Assembly (NCBI GenBank): GCA_002748355.1
Contig: PDSF01000027.1
Span: 1 to 64,000, forward strand
Length of the DNA: 64,000 nt
From: Planctomycetota bacterium
GTDB taxonomy: Bacteria > Planctomycetota > UBA1135 > GCA-002748355
Reading direction: 5' to 3'
Translations under genes and position numbers: made by a program
Shown: positions 28,181-40,176 of the stretch, piece after piece
Layout of the letters: each line of letters starts with the position of its first letter
Position numbering within the stretch: position 1 is the first letter of the stretch
Notes under the pieces: model-generated
The model's input: the letters and a program-made list of their open reading frames with translations, nothing else
Database searches by the model: none
Told to the model about the DNA's origin: nothing

Positions 28181-29188
28181 TCATAACGCGACGGTTTCGG
28201 TATTCGCGGGATGCTGCACGCCCTTTTGGTGGCGCGAACCTCGACCCCCAAACCAGAGCCAAGCGAGAAAGAGCCCAAAGATCAGGGCAAAGCCCAGGGC
28301 ACTGAAGCGCATGAGCTTGTAGGCCACTGCGGCGTAGCCACCGCTCTCGGAGTCGTAGTCCAGGAAGCAATACAAAATGAGCCGGTCGATCAGCGTTCCG
28401 ACCTGGCCCTCACCCGACTCGATGAGCGCGGTGCGCAACAGGTCGGTCGGGTAGTTCACCCCGTAGAGGTAGCGGCAGATTTTGCCTTCGGGGCTGAGTA
28501 CGAAGAGCGCCGCGGTATGGAGATACTCACCGCTCCTTGGGTGGAAGGCGTACCGAAAGCCCAAAGCGTCGGCGAGCTCTTGGATCTGTGACTCGCCAGG
28601 AGCGTAGGGCTTTTTCGTGCGCGGGTGGACGCCTCCCTCAAGGCGTTCATCCACCGTAAGGAAGTGCCAGCCCTTTTCGGCCTCAGGACGCGCGTAGGCC
28701 CGGAAGTACTTGCGCTTGGCGAGGGTCGCCTTCTTGGGTGTTTCCTTGGGGTCGATACTGACGGTGACCAGCTCGAAGTCCTCGCCCGGCGTCCACTTGA
28801 GTCCCTTGAGCCCCTTCACCAGGGCATTGAGCTGGGCCGCGCAGAGCATCGGGCAGTCGCTGTAGTTCAGCGTCAGAATCACCGGGCGCTTACCATCGAA
28901 GTACTGTTTGAGCGCGACGCGTTCGCCTCGCTCATTGGTAAAGCGCAGCCCCAACGGGATGCTCTCGCCGAATTTCTCTTCGATGTCGACGTTGATCAGT
29001 TCGTCCGGCAGCACATCGCTAGAAACCCCGCTTCCGCTCTTCTGGCCGCGGAGGTCTTGGGCCGACGCCACGCTGCTAAGGCACACGCTGCTAAGGCAGA
29101 GGAGGGCCAGCAGGACATAAAGCCCCGCAAGACTCCCCCATCCCTCGCCTTTTCGGCGGCTGTTTCGCAATGCCATCTCGGAGAACAT
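28181..29188 (-). CDS. SCO1/SenC copper chaperone with C-terminal membrane anchor
   Basis: Thioredoxin-fold protein that delivers or reduces copper for the CuA site of subunit II. An N-terminal signal helix is followed by the copper motif CPMLC (Cys112, Cys116) and the conserved His in YLHTAALFVLSPEG. At 335 residues it is longer than a minimal SCO and ends with a membrane helix (ALGFALIFGLFLAWLWFG) and a basic tail. This C-terminally anchored form is often seen in alternative complex III loci. It lies immediately upstream of ctaC, consistent with CuA assembly. A second ATG (29176) is an alternative start. Confidence 0.9.
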   Translation of the reverse strand: MFSEMALRNSRRKGEGWGSLAGLYVLLALLCLSSVCLSSVASAQDLRGQKSGSGVSSDVLPDELINVDIEEKFGESIPLGLRFTNERGERVALKQYFDGKRPVILTLNYSDCPMLCAAQLNALVKGLKGLKWTPGEDFELVTVSIDPKETPKKATLAKRKYFRAYARPEAEKGWHFLTVDERLEGGVHPRTKKPYAPGESQIQELADALGFRYAFHPRSGEYLHTAALFVLSPEGKICRYLYGVNYPTDLLRTALIESGEGQVGTLIDRLILYCFLDYDSESGGYAAVAYKLMRFSALGFALIFGLFLAWLWFGGRGSRHQKGVQHPANTETVAL

Positions 29189-29199
29189 GGGATCCGCGC

Positions 29200-29493
29200 T
29201 CAGTCCTTCTTCCAGATTTTCAAGACGTCACGCTTGGCGCGCTCGATCGGAATCGCGACACGCTTCTTTTCCTTATCCACCCAGCGAAGCTTCTTGAGCG
29301 TCAAACGCTGCTCACGCTGCATGACCTGGACCGGACGGTCGATGTTCTTGTAAACCCGCTCTTCGATCAGCGCGTCACGACGCGAGAAGTAGAGCAGCTG
29401 CACAGCGAGGAAGACCACCCAGATCAGCCCACCACCGGCGAAGGTGTAGACCGCGAGTTGTCCCAGGGGCATCTTGTCAGGTGCGGAGGCCAT
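29200..29493 (-). CDS. Small single-span membrane protein of the respiratory operon
   Basis: A 97-residue protein with one membrane helix (GGGLIWVVFLAVQLLYFS) followed by a basic, charged cytoplasmic tail (KKLRWVDKEKKRV). I do not recognise a named family. It has a 14-base gap to actF and a 11-base gap to the SCO gene, so co-expression with the respiratory complexes is likely. A role as an accessory subunit or assembly factor of complex III or the oxidase is inference. Confidence 0.7.
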   Translation of the reverse strand: MASAPDKMPLGQLAVYTFAGGGLIWVVFLAVQLLYFSRRDALIEERVYKNIDRPVQVMQREQRLTLKKLRWVDKEKKRVAIPIERAKRDVLKIWKKD

Positions 29494-29507
29494 AGGTATT
29501 CCCCAGC

Positions 29508-30761
29508 TCAGAAGTTGTGGAAGGCGAGCGATTCACCCAGGCGCGGGTCACGCTCAGGCACGAGGGACACCGAGAGCCCGTTCCAGACGAAGCCGGCAAT
29601 GAAAATGCCGAGCATCCCCAGCGGGATCAGCGCTTCGAAAGGCGCGAAGTGCCAGTGCGCATGTGTCGTCGCCGAGTGGTCAGCCATCTCCGGCACGATC
29701 AACCAATAGAGGTCGACCCAGTGCATTACGATCGACCAGACCGCCCAGAAGGCGAGCGTCGCGCGATTACGCTTCACATGCCGCGAAACCAAGCCCAGCA
29801 TCGGGATCAAAAAGTGCCCGAAGACCAAGACCAAGGAGACAATCTCCCAGCCGTGCGTCTGGCGGCGGAGGAACCACCCCGTCTCCTCGGGGATATCTCC
29901 ATACCAAATCAGCATGTACTGGCTAAACGCGATGTAGCTCCAAAAGAAGGTGAAGGCGAAGAGGTATTTACCCAGGTCGTGGTAGTGCTCCCTGCTGACC
30001 ATATGGGTCAACAGTCCTAGCTTTTGGATAATCAGCAGGGCCAGGATCATGAAGGCGAAGAAGGCCAAAACACTGCCGCCGAAGTAGTAGACCCCGAAGA
30101 TCGTGCTGAACCAGTGCGGGTCCAGGGTCATGAAGAGGTCAAAGGCAGCGAAAGTCGTCGTCAAGGCGAAGAGGATCAGGCCAGGGGCCGACCACTTCTC
30201 CATCTTGGCGGTCATCGCCCGAGCGCCATCGGCGTCTTGCTTGACCGAGCTGCCTACGAACAAGCGGCTCAGGAAGATCCACACCGCAAAATACAGCGCG
30301 ATACGCAGGACAAAGAAGCCGCCGTTCAGGTAGCCGACCTTCATGAGCGTGAGGTTGTCATGCGCCGCGTGCAGCGCTTCTTGATCCGCCCAGCGATAAA
30401 GGATGTTGTTGCCCAAAAGCGCGGGCACCACGATCGGCAAACTCAAGATCGCCAGCAACGGAAAGTTGCCGGCCATCATCTCGGCAACACGCCGAACGAC
30501 AACGCTCCATCCCGCCTTGGTGACGTGGTGGATCAGGACAAAGAACAGCCCGCCGAGCGAGAGGCTCAGGATCAAGCCATAGCCGATCAGGTAGCTGAAG
30601 TAGAAGTGCTTGACGCCCCCCTCTGAACCCATAGCCAGGCCCAGTCCGGCCAGCACCAGCGCCAGTCCAAGGACCGCAGCGATCAGCATGAGCTTCTTGG
30701 CTCCGGCACCCAAATGCCGACTCTCCTCGAAGACCATCTTGGGATCTACGTGATGTCCCAT
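29508..30761 (-). CDS. actF: Alternative complex III integral membrane subunit ActF
   Basis: A membrane protein of 417 residues and about ten helices, related to NrfD/ActC. It pairs with ActC in the membrane part of alternative complex III. Repeated helices with conserved His (FFVLIHHVTKAGW, FSQYMLIWYGDIPEE) match the ActF family. I take the ATG at 30761 (MGHHVDP) because it falls 1 base after the actDE stop; the longer frame would read back through that gene. ActF provides part of the proton path in known structures of the complex. Confidence 0.9.
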   Translation of the reverse strand: MGHHVDPKMVFEESRHLGAGAKKLMLIAAVLGLALVLAGLGLAMGSEGGVKHFYFSYLIGYGLILSLSLGGLFFVLIHHVTKAGWSVVVRRVAEMMAGNFPLLAILSLPIVVPALLGNNILYRWADQEALHAAHDNLTLMKVGYLNGGFFVLRIALYFAVWIFLSRLFVGSSVKQDADGARAMTAKMEKWSAPGLILFALTTTFAAFDLFMTLDPHWFSTIFGVYYFGGSVLAFFAFMILALLIIQKLGLLTHMVSREHYHDLGKYLFAFTFFWSYIAFSQYMLIWYGDIPEETGWFLRRQTHGWEIVSLVLVFGHFLIPMLGLVSRHVKRNRATLAFWAVWSIVMHWVDLYWLIVPEMADHSATTHAHWHFAPFEALIPLGMLGIFIAGFVWNGLSVSLVPERDPRLGESLAFHNF

Positions 30762-30762
30762 C

Positions 30763-31978
30763 TTAGTTGCCCTCCAGCTTCTGGCGGTCTTCTGTAGAGA
30801 GTTCGTCGAGCTTGACAGACTCGGCACGCATCAGCGCCTTGAGATAAAGCACGATGGCCCAACGATCCTCGGTCGGAACCTGAGAAGCGTAGGAGGGCAT
30901 GTTACGGACACCGTTCTTAATGACGTTGTAGAGATACCCGACCGGCTGCTCGCTGAGGGATTCGGCATGGATCGAAGTCGGCGGCACCCACTTCGACTCT
31001 CCAAGCATTTGCGCCCGACGATGCACTATGCCGTCGCCGTGGCCGGTATAGCCATGGCATACCGCGCAGTAGATGTCGTAGCGCTGCTGGCCGCGATTCA
31101 TCATCTCTTCGCTGATTTCGAACTGTGCCGGGAAGCTCTTGGCGAACTCGCCGCCCTGCTTACCGTCGTCGTAATGCTCGTCAGCGCGCAGCTCACCGCG
31201 AGCAATCGTGCCGGCAACCGGCAAACGCCCACCCGTGCCGTCGGCGAAGAAGTCGGAGGCTCTCTGGGTGCGCAACGAGTATTGGTCGTCGAGATCGAAG
31301 ACCACGTGGAAGGGAGGGGTTGTGCTGGTCTTGTGCTTGGCGACCAAGAAATACATCAGCGGCACCAGGGACAAAACGCCGAGCACGATACCGATGCCGA
31401 GGAAGGGCCGGGGCAGTGCCGAGGGCGTGTCGTCATCGAAAACCTCTTCGAGGGCGGAGCCGCCCAGCTTCTCGAAGAAACCGCCATTCTTGGCTCCGGC
31501 ATACAGCGGATCCGTAGCGTCAAACCACAGGAAGAAGCGATCCGCGGTGGCCCGCAGGAAACGCTCGCTGCTCTGCGTCGGGTTCCAGAACTGGGGAAGC
31601 CGGTTGAAGATCAGCACCCCGAAGAAACAAGCGAACGCCGACAAGAGGATGGTCAGTTCGAACATCACCGGGATGCTCGCCGGCAAGCTGATATCCGGCT
31701 TGCCGCTGATCCAATAGGGATAATCGATGGCGTTCATCCAGGTCTGCATCGCAAAGCCGACCGCTAGCCCGGTCAGGCCCGCTCCCAGCACAACCCAGGG
31801 AAGGACGGTCTGCCGGATTCCCATCGCATCATCGAGGCCATGGACGGGAAAGGGCGTATGAGCATCCCATTTCTCGAAACCGTGGTCACGGCACTCTTCG
31901 GCCGCAGCCATCAGGCTCAAGGGATCCTCGAACTCGACGAGCACACCGTTGATGCGCGGCGTGTCGCTACTCGTCTGC

Positions 31979-31986
<8 letters not shown>
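30763..31986 (-). CDS. actDE: Fused ActD-ActE subunit of alternative complex III
   Basis: 407 residues combining two subunits often encoded separately. The N-terminal half (about 1-190) is ActD-like: a DUF3341 domain ([20 protein letters not shown]) and two membrane helices. After another membrane helix (residues about 215-235) comes an ActE-like monoheme cytochrome c with heme motif CAVCH in [15 protein letters not shown] and a likely Met ligand in NMPSYASQV. The fusion would tether the electron-exit cytochrome to the membrane. It overlaps the end of actC by 8 bases and abuts actF. Confidence 0.9.
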
Positions 31987-33396
<1,410 letters not shown>

Positions 33397-33397
<1 letters not shown>

Positions 33398-36300
33398 CAG
33401 TGCTTCTCGCCCTTCTTGTCATGGCTCGCGCCGCCGCTGCTCTTCGCCGCCACCAAGTCCGGGTGCGGGTTATTCACCTTGGCCAAGAAAGTGGTTCGCG
33501 GCCGGATATTAAGCTCTCCGAGCATCGCGTACTCCCTGTCCTTGGCCTTCTCGATCGAGACGCGGCTCTTGGGGTCCTTGATATTGCCAAAGGTAATCGC
33601 CCCAGTCGCGCAGCTCTGTTCGCAGGCGGCCACCACCTCGCCATCGCGGATCGAACGACCCTCGTTACGCGCCGTGATACCCGCGCTCTTGATGCGCTGG
33701 ATGCAATAACTGCACTTCTCCATGACGCCTCGGTTGCGCACCGAGACCTCCGGGTTGAACTGCAGCTTTGCGACCTCGTACTTCGGCTTCTCGTAGTCCT
33801 TGTGATAGTCGAAGTAGTTGAAGCGTCGAACCTTGTAGGGGCAGTTGTTGGCGCAGTAGCGGGTACCGACACAGCGGTTGTAGGCCATGTCGTTGGTGCC
33901 CTCCTCGCCGTGGGTGGTCGCTGCGACCGGGCAGACCTGCTCGCAGGGAGCATTCTCGCAGTGCATGCAGCTCACCGGCTGATGCACCAGGCCCGGATCT
34001 TCCGGATCGCCGACGTAGTAACGGTCGATACGCATCCAGTGCATCTCTCTGCCGTTGAGCACCTGCTCCTTGCCGACCACCGGCACGTTATTCTCGCTGG
34101 TGCAGGCGACAAGGCAGGCATTGCAGCCCATGCACTTGTTTAGGTCGACCGTCATCCCCCACTGATGCTCACCCGGATATTCGACCCGATCCCAGAGCGA
34201 CTGGAGTTTGGGGTGGTGCACCATGTGTTTGGCAAAGTCAGGATGCTCCTTGTAGTGATCGAGATCCGTCTCGCGAATGAGGGTCTCAGCTCGGCGAGCG
34301 CGCTCATCCATGCCAAGGGTGTCAATCGCCCAGTGGTCCTGAGTCGAGGCCAGGAGGAAGCTCTCACCAGTGGGCGTGACCTGAACCTCGGTGCTGAGCC
34401 ACATCGAACCCTGCTCGCGGAGCAGGTAGCTATTGAAGCCCGCCGGAGACACGCCCTGGGAGACGCTACCACCAACGACACCGGCCTCGGTGCGGCCATT
34501 ACCCAAGGCAAGGGCCAGCGAGCCAGGCGCTTGGCCCGGCTGGATCAGCACCGCCACTTCGAGCTGCCGCTCCCCGACCTTCAACGAGACCAGCGACTCG
34601 TTCTTGACCCCCAAGGCCGCGGCCGTGGCGGGGCCTATAAGGAGAGCGTTATCCCAAGTCAGCTTGGTGATAAAGTCGGGGGTCTCCTGCAGCCAACTGT
34701 TATTGGCATAACGACCATCACGCAGCCGCGTGTCGGGAAGGAAGACCAGCTCGAGTTTGTCGCTGCCCGTAGGCGCCGGCACTGGTGCCGGCGTTTCGAA
34801 GGCTCGGAGCTTGGGCATCAAGCTCTCTTCGGCGAGACGTGCATCAAAGCCGTCATGCAGCGACTTGGCCCAGCGACGCTCGAAGGCGGGGCCGCTCGTG
34901 GCTTCGCCTGCGAGCGCCGCATAGCTCTGCCTGACGATCTCGCGCGCATCTGGATCGGCCTGGCCGCCCAGCCGAGCTAGCAGCTCAAGCGGAGACCAGC
35001 CGTTCCAAATGGGCTGGATCTGCGGCTGCTGCAGGAGGTAGCCGCCGCGGTGGGTCATACCATCGCCCCAGCTCTCAAGGGCATGGGCGAGTGGCAGGTG
35101 CCAGTCACAGAGGCGAGCCGTCTCATCGCGGTAGCTACCGAGATGGAGCTTGGTGGCCACCTTGCTCAGCGCCTGCCCGAAGCCAAGGTCGACCGGCGCG
35201 TCGTAAGCAGGATTGCTGTCGAGCACGACGAGGCTGTGGATCTGGCCGGCCTTCATCGCCGTGACCAGCTCTGCCAGCTCTGTCGTCCCCTGCGCCTGAA
35301 TCGGCAGCATCTTGCGCAGGGTCACGATCTTGCTGAAAGCGCCCAGCTTCTGATTGAGGCGATGGGCGATGGCATGCACGGCCGGGGGCTGGCACTCGCC
35401 GACGATGACCACGCTGCTGCCCTTGTGAGCCGCGAGGTCCTTGCCGAGCGCCTCAAGGAAGCGCTTGTATTTCGGCTCGGCGAGAACGCCCTCGAGCTTC
35501 CCAGGCCCGCCGGTCGCAAGCGACTCAAGAGCCAGGAGGAAGGCGTGCATATGCTCGCTACGCAGGGGCAGGCGATGGTCGGCGGTGCCGCCAGTGCTGC
35601 TGTAGCTGCTCTCGATCGCGTAGAGGCGATTCATTTCGCCGTCGGGATCGCGCCCCGCGGCGAATGCGCGAGACATGCGCATAGAATCGGGATGATCCTG
35701 CAAGGCATTGGAGTCGAGGCAGACGATGCGCTTGACCTGATCCAGATCGTAGACCGGCTCAAGGGCCTCACCGAAGGCGAGCTTGGCCCCCTCGATGGTG
35801 TTCTGCCGGGTAAGCGGCTCCCAAGTGCTCCAACGCATCTGCGGGTGCTTGCCCGCCAGCTCGGCGCGCAGGCGCGCGAGGCTAGGGGAGCTCGAACTGC
35901 GCGACAGCACGGCAAAACCAGCACCGTCGCCCAGCTTCTCCGCCATCGCATCGATGGCGGCGCTGATCTCCGCCCACTCGCAGTTCACCAGTCCCTCGGC
36001 ACCGGCCCGCGCCGGGCCACGACTGCGATCGGGGTCGTAGAGTTCAAGGATCTGAGCCTGGGCCTGGGAATTCGACGCCCCTAGGCAGGCGGGGTGATCG
36101 GGGTTGCCCTCGACCTTGGTCGGGCGTCCCTCGGTGCTTGTGATCAGCAGCGGCAGGGCGACCCCTTCGAAGTCCATGCAGGTCGCATAGTGGACCGGCA
36201 CACCTGGAATACGGCCCTCGGGGCGCGACTTGAAGGGGAGGACGTATTCCCGGTCCATGGTGCAGGCCGTCGTCCCAGCCAAAGCGACCGAAGCCCCCAT

Positions 36301-36495
36301 CAGCTGCAGGAAGCGACGGCGCGACACGCCCTCGGGGGCATCCGTCGCGCCTTCTGGGAACTCGCGGGCCAGCGCCTCTTGGAACACGGAGCTCTGCTCA
36401 CGTTCATCCAAAGAGCGCCAGTAACGCGGCTTCTCGCTCTCGCTGGAGCCGCTTCCGTCCGAAATGCTAGTCGGCTTCATCGGGGGCACATTCAT
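33397..36495 (-). CDS. actB: Alternative complex III iron-sulfur subunit ActB
   Basis: A large exported subunit of about 1032 residues that passes electrons from quinol to the cytochromes. A twin-arginine signal ([17 protein letters not shown]) is followed by a molybdopterin-oxidoreductase-like domain that in this family carries no molybdenum cofactor. The C-terminal ferredoxin-like domain has four Cys clusters: [35 protein letters not shown], and CSYC...CEQSC. I place the start at 36495, where ATG overlaps the actA stop (ATGA). The longer frame with start at 36537 reads back into actA, and 36480 is a third option. Confidence 0.93.
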
Positions 36496-37154
36496 CGGTG
36501 GCACGTGGAGCAGCTGGTCTGGGGCTTGATGTCCCACTTGGTCTTGAGCTCCAGGCCGAGCTCTTCCTGGGTCTTCCCGGCATCACGCACGGGGTCCCAG
36601 CTCATATTGGTAATCTGATCGCGAGGCCGCAGATGCTTCTCAGGATTGCGGTGGCAGTCCAGACACCAGCCCATGGAAAGGGGCGAGACGGTCTGCACCA
36701 CCTCCATGGTGTCGACGCGGCCGTGGCAGCTGGCGCAGCCAATGCCCCGGGTGACGTGCGCACTATGGTCGAAGAAGGCGTACTGCGGCAGGTCGTGAAC
36801 CTTGACCCAAGGGATGGAAGCCCCGGTCTCCCAACTCTTGCGCACCGGAGCCAGCTGCGGACTGTCGGTCTTGATGCGCTCGTGGCAGTTCATGCAGGTC
36901 TGGGTCGGGGGAAGGGCGGCAAAGGCACCCTTCTCGACGCTGGTATGGCAGTAGCGGCAATCCAAACCAAGATCACCAGCATGCAGCTTGTGGCTAAAGG
37001 GAACCGGCTGCTCCGGCGCGTAGCCCACATTCATGGTCGAGGGGGAAGCCCCGAGCCCGAAAACCAGGACGAGGTAGATCGGCCCACCAAGCATCACGAC
37101 GCCAAGCACGTGGCGGAGCTGGTTGGTCCACTTGGGAAACTGGAAGCGATCCAT
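36492..37154 (-). CDS. actA: Alternative complex III pentaheme cytochrome ActA
   Basis: First gene of the respiratory operon. The 220-residue cytochrome has an N-terminal membrane anchor (VVMLGGPIYLVLVFGLGAS) and five heme c motifs: CRYCH, CMNCH, CASCH, CLDCH and CSTCH. Axial His residues lie in PFSHKLHAG and FDHSAHV. It accepts electrons from ActB and relays them to ActE or to the oxidase. The promoter must lie in the roughly 400 bases upstream. Confidence 0.94.
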   Translation of the reverse strand: MDRFQFPKWTNQLRHVLGVVMLGGPIYLVLVFGLGASPSTMNVGYAPEQPVPFSHKLHAGDLGLDCRYCHTSVEKGAFAALPPTQTCMNCHERIKTDSPQLAPVRKSWETGASIPWVKVHDLPQYAFFDHSAHVTRGIGCASCHGRVDTMEVVQTVSPLSMGWCLDCHRNPEKHLRPRDQITNMSWDPVRDAGKTQEELGLELKTKWDIKPQTSCSTCHR

Positions 37155-37563
37155 ATGTGGCCTTGGAGCAGAAAAGGGTCCGCAAAATGGACCCGGGGCG
37201 CGGAGCTGGCACTCCGGCTCTGGAGGGAGGAGAGTCGCTACGGAAAAGGACGGAGGGAACGCCTAGCAATAGGTCCCATGGCAAACAGCCGAAGTCCCGT
37301 CCGCTGCACGCCAACAGGCGGACTCCCAGCGCTGCGGGGAACAGGCTTAAAGAGGCGTCCCCCCAGGGTCAATGGGACATTTCGTCGCACCGAGATTTCG
37401 CGAGAAGAGGCCTGGCCGACATTCACCGAATACCCTCCGAACTTAGGCCGTAGTCCGAAGTCAGCGGCCCCCCAAAAAAACTTCTCGCAAAGGGCTGCTT
37501 CAAGACCTCTTGGCGCTAGCGGAGCAGGAGGCTTAGGCCAGCTGGCTAGCTCGCGAGCATGGA
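37155..37563. promoter_or_regulatory. Leader and promoter region of the act-cta operon
   Basis: About 400 bases between actA and the CheY-like gene, both read leftward. No gene is seen. It should hold the promoter of the 13-15 gene respiratory operon and possibly a RegA site, but RegA sites are too degenerate to call by eye. A perfect hairpin lies 22 bases upstream of actA (next entry). Confidence 0.5.
37176..37194 (-). promoter_or_regulatory. Hairpin in the actA 5' leader
   Basis: GGGTCC (37176-37181) and GGACCC (37189-37194) form a perfect 6-bp inverted repeat with a 7-base loop, ending 22 bases before the actA ATG. No U-tract follows on either strand. It may be a dyad operator or an mRNA-stabilising hairpin. 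Confidence 0.35.
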
Positions 37564-37944
37564 TTACTGGCCAGCGAGAGAATCGATCAGCTTGATCAGC
37601 TCGGCGGAGCGGAAGGGCTTCTGCAAAGTCGCATTTACCCCAAATCGCTCGGCAGCCTGGAGGTAGGTCGGCCCCGCAGCCACCCCCGACATCGCAATGA
37701 GCTTGGTCTCGGGAAACTTCTCCCGGAAGCTGCGGATGAACTCTAGGCCCTCCATTTCGGGCATCACCAGATCCGTCAGGACACAGTCAAAATCGCTGCC
37801 CTCGAGTTGGGTGAGGGCTTCTTTGCCGTTACCGGCCTCATGCACTTCGTGCCCGGCCCGCCTAAGCATGGCCACGAGCACTGCCCGGACCTCTTCCTCG
37901 TCGTCGACCACGAGAACCTTCGTGGGATGCTTGGAAGCTTTCAT
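37564..37944 (-). CDS. Single-domain CheY-like response regulator
   Basis: A 126-residue stand-alone receiver domain. Acidic residues DDEEE near 14-18, phosphoacceptor Asp58 in VLTDLVMPEMEG, Ser in AMSGVAAG, and Lys in LQKPFRSAEL are all present. There is no output domain and no adjacent kinase, so it probably acts by protein-protein contact in a phosphorelay. The partner is unknown. Confidence 0.88.
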   Translation of the reverse strand: MKASKHPTKVLVVDDEEEVRAVLVAMLRRAGHEVHEAGNGKEALTQLEGSDFDCVLTDLVMPEMEGLEFIRSFREKFPETKLIAMSGVAAGPTYLQAAERFGVNATLQKPFRSAELIKLIDSLAGQ

Positions 37945-38197
37945 GGCTCCTGCCTGGCTGGTGCCTTTGTGAAGGGATACGAGTTAGGTGGAATTCGGAC
38001 CATTTATAGCAGATGGACCATGCCATGCGAGTCATAGCCTGCTCGCAATAGAGCTTTCCCCCCCATCTCACGGGGCCGCTCGCCGCCTTGAATAGCCGCT
38101 CATCCCTACCGATGCTGTCCCGGAACCGCCCTCGTTCTGGCGAGCAGCAAGCGCGCCAACGTTGCGCCCCAGCACCACTTTGCCCTACACCCTGAGC

Positions 38198-40147
38198 ATG
38201 CCCACCGATAGCGAAGAGCGATTCCTCCCCACCACCCGCGCCGAGATCGAAGCGCGTGCTTGGGACGAGGCCGACATCGTCTTCGTCAGCGGGGACGCCT
38301 ACATCGACCATCCGTCCTTCGCCGCCGCCATCCTCGGCAGGGTCCTTGAAGCTCGCGGCTTCCGAGTCGCGATCCTGCCGCAGCCGGATTGGCGCTCCGC
38401 CGATGCCTGGCGCGAACTCGGCCGCCCGCGGCTCTTCTATGCAGTCAGCGCCGGGAATATGGACTCGATGGTCAACCACTACACGGCCAATCGCAAACGC
38501 CGAAACCAAGACGCCTACTCCCCCGGTGGCCAAATCGACCTGCGCCCCGACCGGGCGACCAGCCCCTACGCCCAACGCTGCCGCGAAGCTTTCAAAGGCG
38601 TCCCCATCATCGCCGGTGGCGTCGAGGCCTCCCTCCGCCGCATCGCCCACTACGACCATTGGTCGGAAACCGTCCGCCCCTCAAGCCTGGTGTCCTCCAA
38701 GGCCGACCTCGTCGCCTTTGGCATGGGCGAGCGCATCATCGTCGCCATCGCCGAAGGGCTGCGCGAAGGGCGCTCCATCCAAGAGCTGCGCGCCCTGCGC
38801 GGCGTCGCCTACTTACTCGGCAAAAACGAGGAGGTCCCCGATCATCGCTGGGACGACGCGGCCTGCGACAACACCAGCATCGAGCTACCGAGCTTCGAAG
38901 AGGTCGCAAAGGACAAGCTCGCCTTCACCCGCATGACGCGATTGCTCCATCACGAGACCAATCCGCTCAATGGCCGGCGCCTGATCCAGGCGCATGGGGA
39001 ACGCAAGGTTGTGATCAACCCGCCGGATCTCCCGCTAAGCACCAAGGAACTCGACGCCGCCCACGACCTGCCCTACACCCGTCGCCCGCACCCGCGCTAC
39101 CAAGGAGTTCAGGTCCCCGCCTTCACCACGATCAAGGACAGCGTCCAGATCATGCGCGGCTGCTTCGGCGGCTGCACCTTCTGCTCGATCACCATGCACC
39201 AGGGCCGGGCGATCCAAAGCCGCAGCGAGGAGAGCATCCTCCGCGAAGTGGAGAAGATGACCGAAGACCCCGACTTCAAGGGGCAGGTCAGCGACCTCGG
39301 CGGCCCGACGGCCAATATGTGGCAGATGCGCTGCAGCAAGCCCGAGGTAGAAGCGAAGTGCCGCCGCCTCTCCTGCATTCACCCCACGGTCTGCAAGTTA
39401 CTCGGCACGAGTCACGCCCCCACCATCGAACTCATGCGCAAAGCCCGCTCCATCCCCGGAGTCAAGAAGGTGCATATCGCCTCTGGCATCCGAATGGACC
39501 TCGCAGCCAAGGACGAGGCCTACCTCGACGAGCTCGTTCGACACCATGTCGGCGGCCACCTCAAGGTCGCGCCCGAACACTGCAGCGATCGCGTGCTGCA
39601 GAAGATGAAGAAGCCGAAGCAAGACAGCTTCGTGGAGTTCGAAGAGCGCTTCCACGCCGCGAGCAAGCGCGCCAACAAGGATCAGTATCTGGTCCCCTAC
39701 TTCATCGCCTCCCACCCCGGTAGCGAGGTGGAGGACATGATCGAGCTGGCCATCTTCCTCAAGCAACGCGGCTACAAGCCCCGGCAGGTGCAGGACTTCA
39801 TCCCAGCGCCTATGGACATCGCCACCTGCATGTATCACACCGGCATCGACCCGCTGACGATGAAGCCGGTCGAAACGGCGCGCCGCCTCAAGGAGCGCCA
39901 GGTCCAGCGCGCCTTACTTCAGTTCTTCGCCCCTGAAAACTACTTTGTCGTGCACAAAGCCCTCCTGGAGCACGGGCGAGGGGATCTCATCGGTAGCGGC
40001 AAGCTCTGCCTAATCCCGAGCAAGCCGCCGAAGGAGGCTCTCGCAGCAAGGCGGCGTGATGCGAACTCCGGCAAGGCCGGGCCGCGCAGGAATCGGACCG
40101 GCAAGAGCGGCGCTTATCGCAGCAGCGCCAGACGCAAGGGGCGCTAG
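38198..40147 (+). CDS. ygiQ: YgiQ-family radical SAM protein
   Basis: A radical S-adenosylmethionine protein of about 649 residues in a widely conserved family of unknown substrate. The 4Fe-4S motif is CFGGCTFC, followed by SITMHQGR and the family segment [24 protein letters not shown] and [11 protein letters not shown]... are other YgiQ blocks. The C-terminus is basic and low complexity ([14 protein letters not shown]). The usual start is taken as the ATG at 38198; a TTG 36 bases upstream is in frame. It is a single-gene unit, divergent from the CheY-like gene and convergent with the next. Confidence 0.92.
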   Translation: MPTDSEERFLPTTRAEIEARAWDEADIVFVSGDAYIDHPSFAAAILGRVLEARGFRVAILPQPDWRSADAWRELGRPRLFYAVSAGNMDSMVNHYTANRKRRNQDAYSPGGQIDLRPDRATSPYAQRCREAFKGVPIIAGGVEASLRRIAHYDHWSETVRPSSLVSSKADLVAFGMGERIIVAIAEGLREGRSIQELRALRGVAYLLGKNEEVPDHRWDDAACDNTSIELPSFEEVAKDKLAFTRMTRLLHHETNPLNGRRLIQAHGERKVVINPPDLPLSTKELDAAHDLPYTRRPHPRYQGVQVPAFTTIKDSVQIMRGCFGGCTFCSITMHQGRAIQSRSEESILREVEKMTEDPDFKGQVSDLGGPTANMWQMRCSKPEVEAKCRRLSCIHPTVCKLLGTSHAPTIELMRKARSIPGVKKVHIASGIRMDLAAKDEAYLDELVRHHVGGHLKVAPEHCSDRVLQKMKKPKQDSFVEFEERFHAASKRANKDQYLVPYFIASHPGSEVEDMIELAIFLKQRGYKPRQVQDFIPAPMDIATCMYHTGIDPLTMKPVETARRLKERQVQRALLQFFAPENYFVVHKALLEHGRGDLIGSGKLCLIPSKPPKEALAARRRDANSGKAGPRRNRTGKSGAYRSSARRKGR

Positions 40148-40176
40148 CAGGGCGAGAAACCAAGATCGAGGGCCCC

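Noticed and set aside
38389..39723. A 444-residue frame inside ygiQ
   Set aside because: Arg/Pro-rich out-of-frame shadow of the radical SAM gene.
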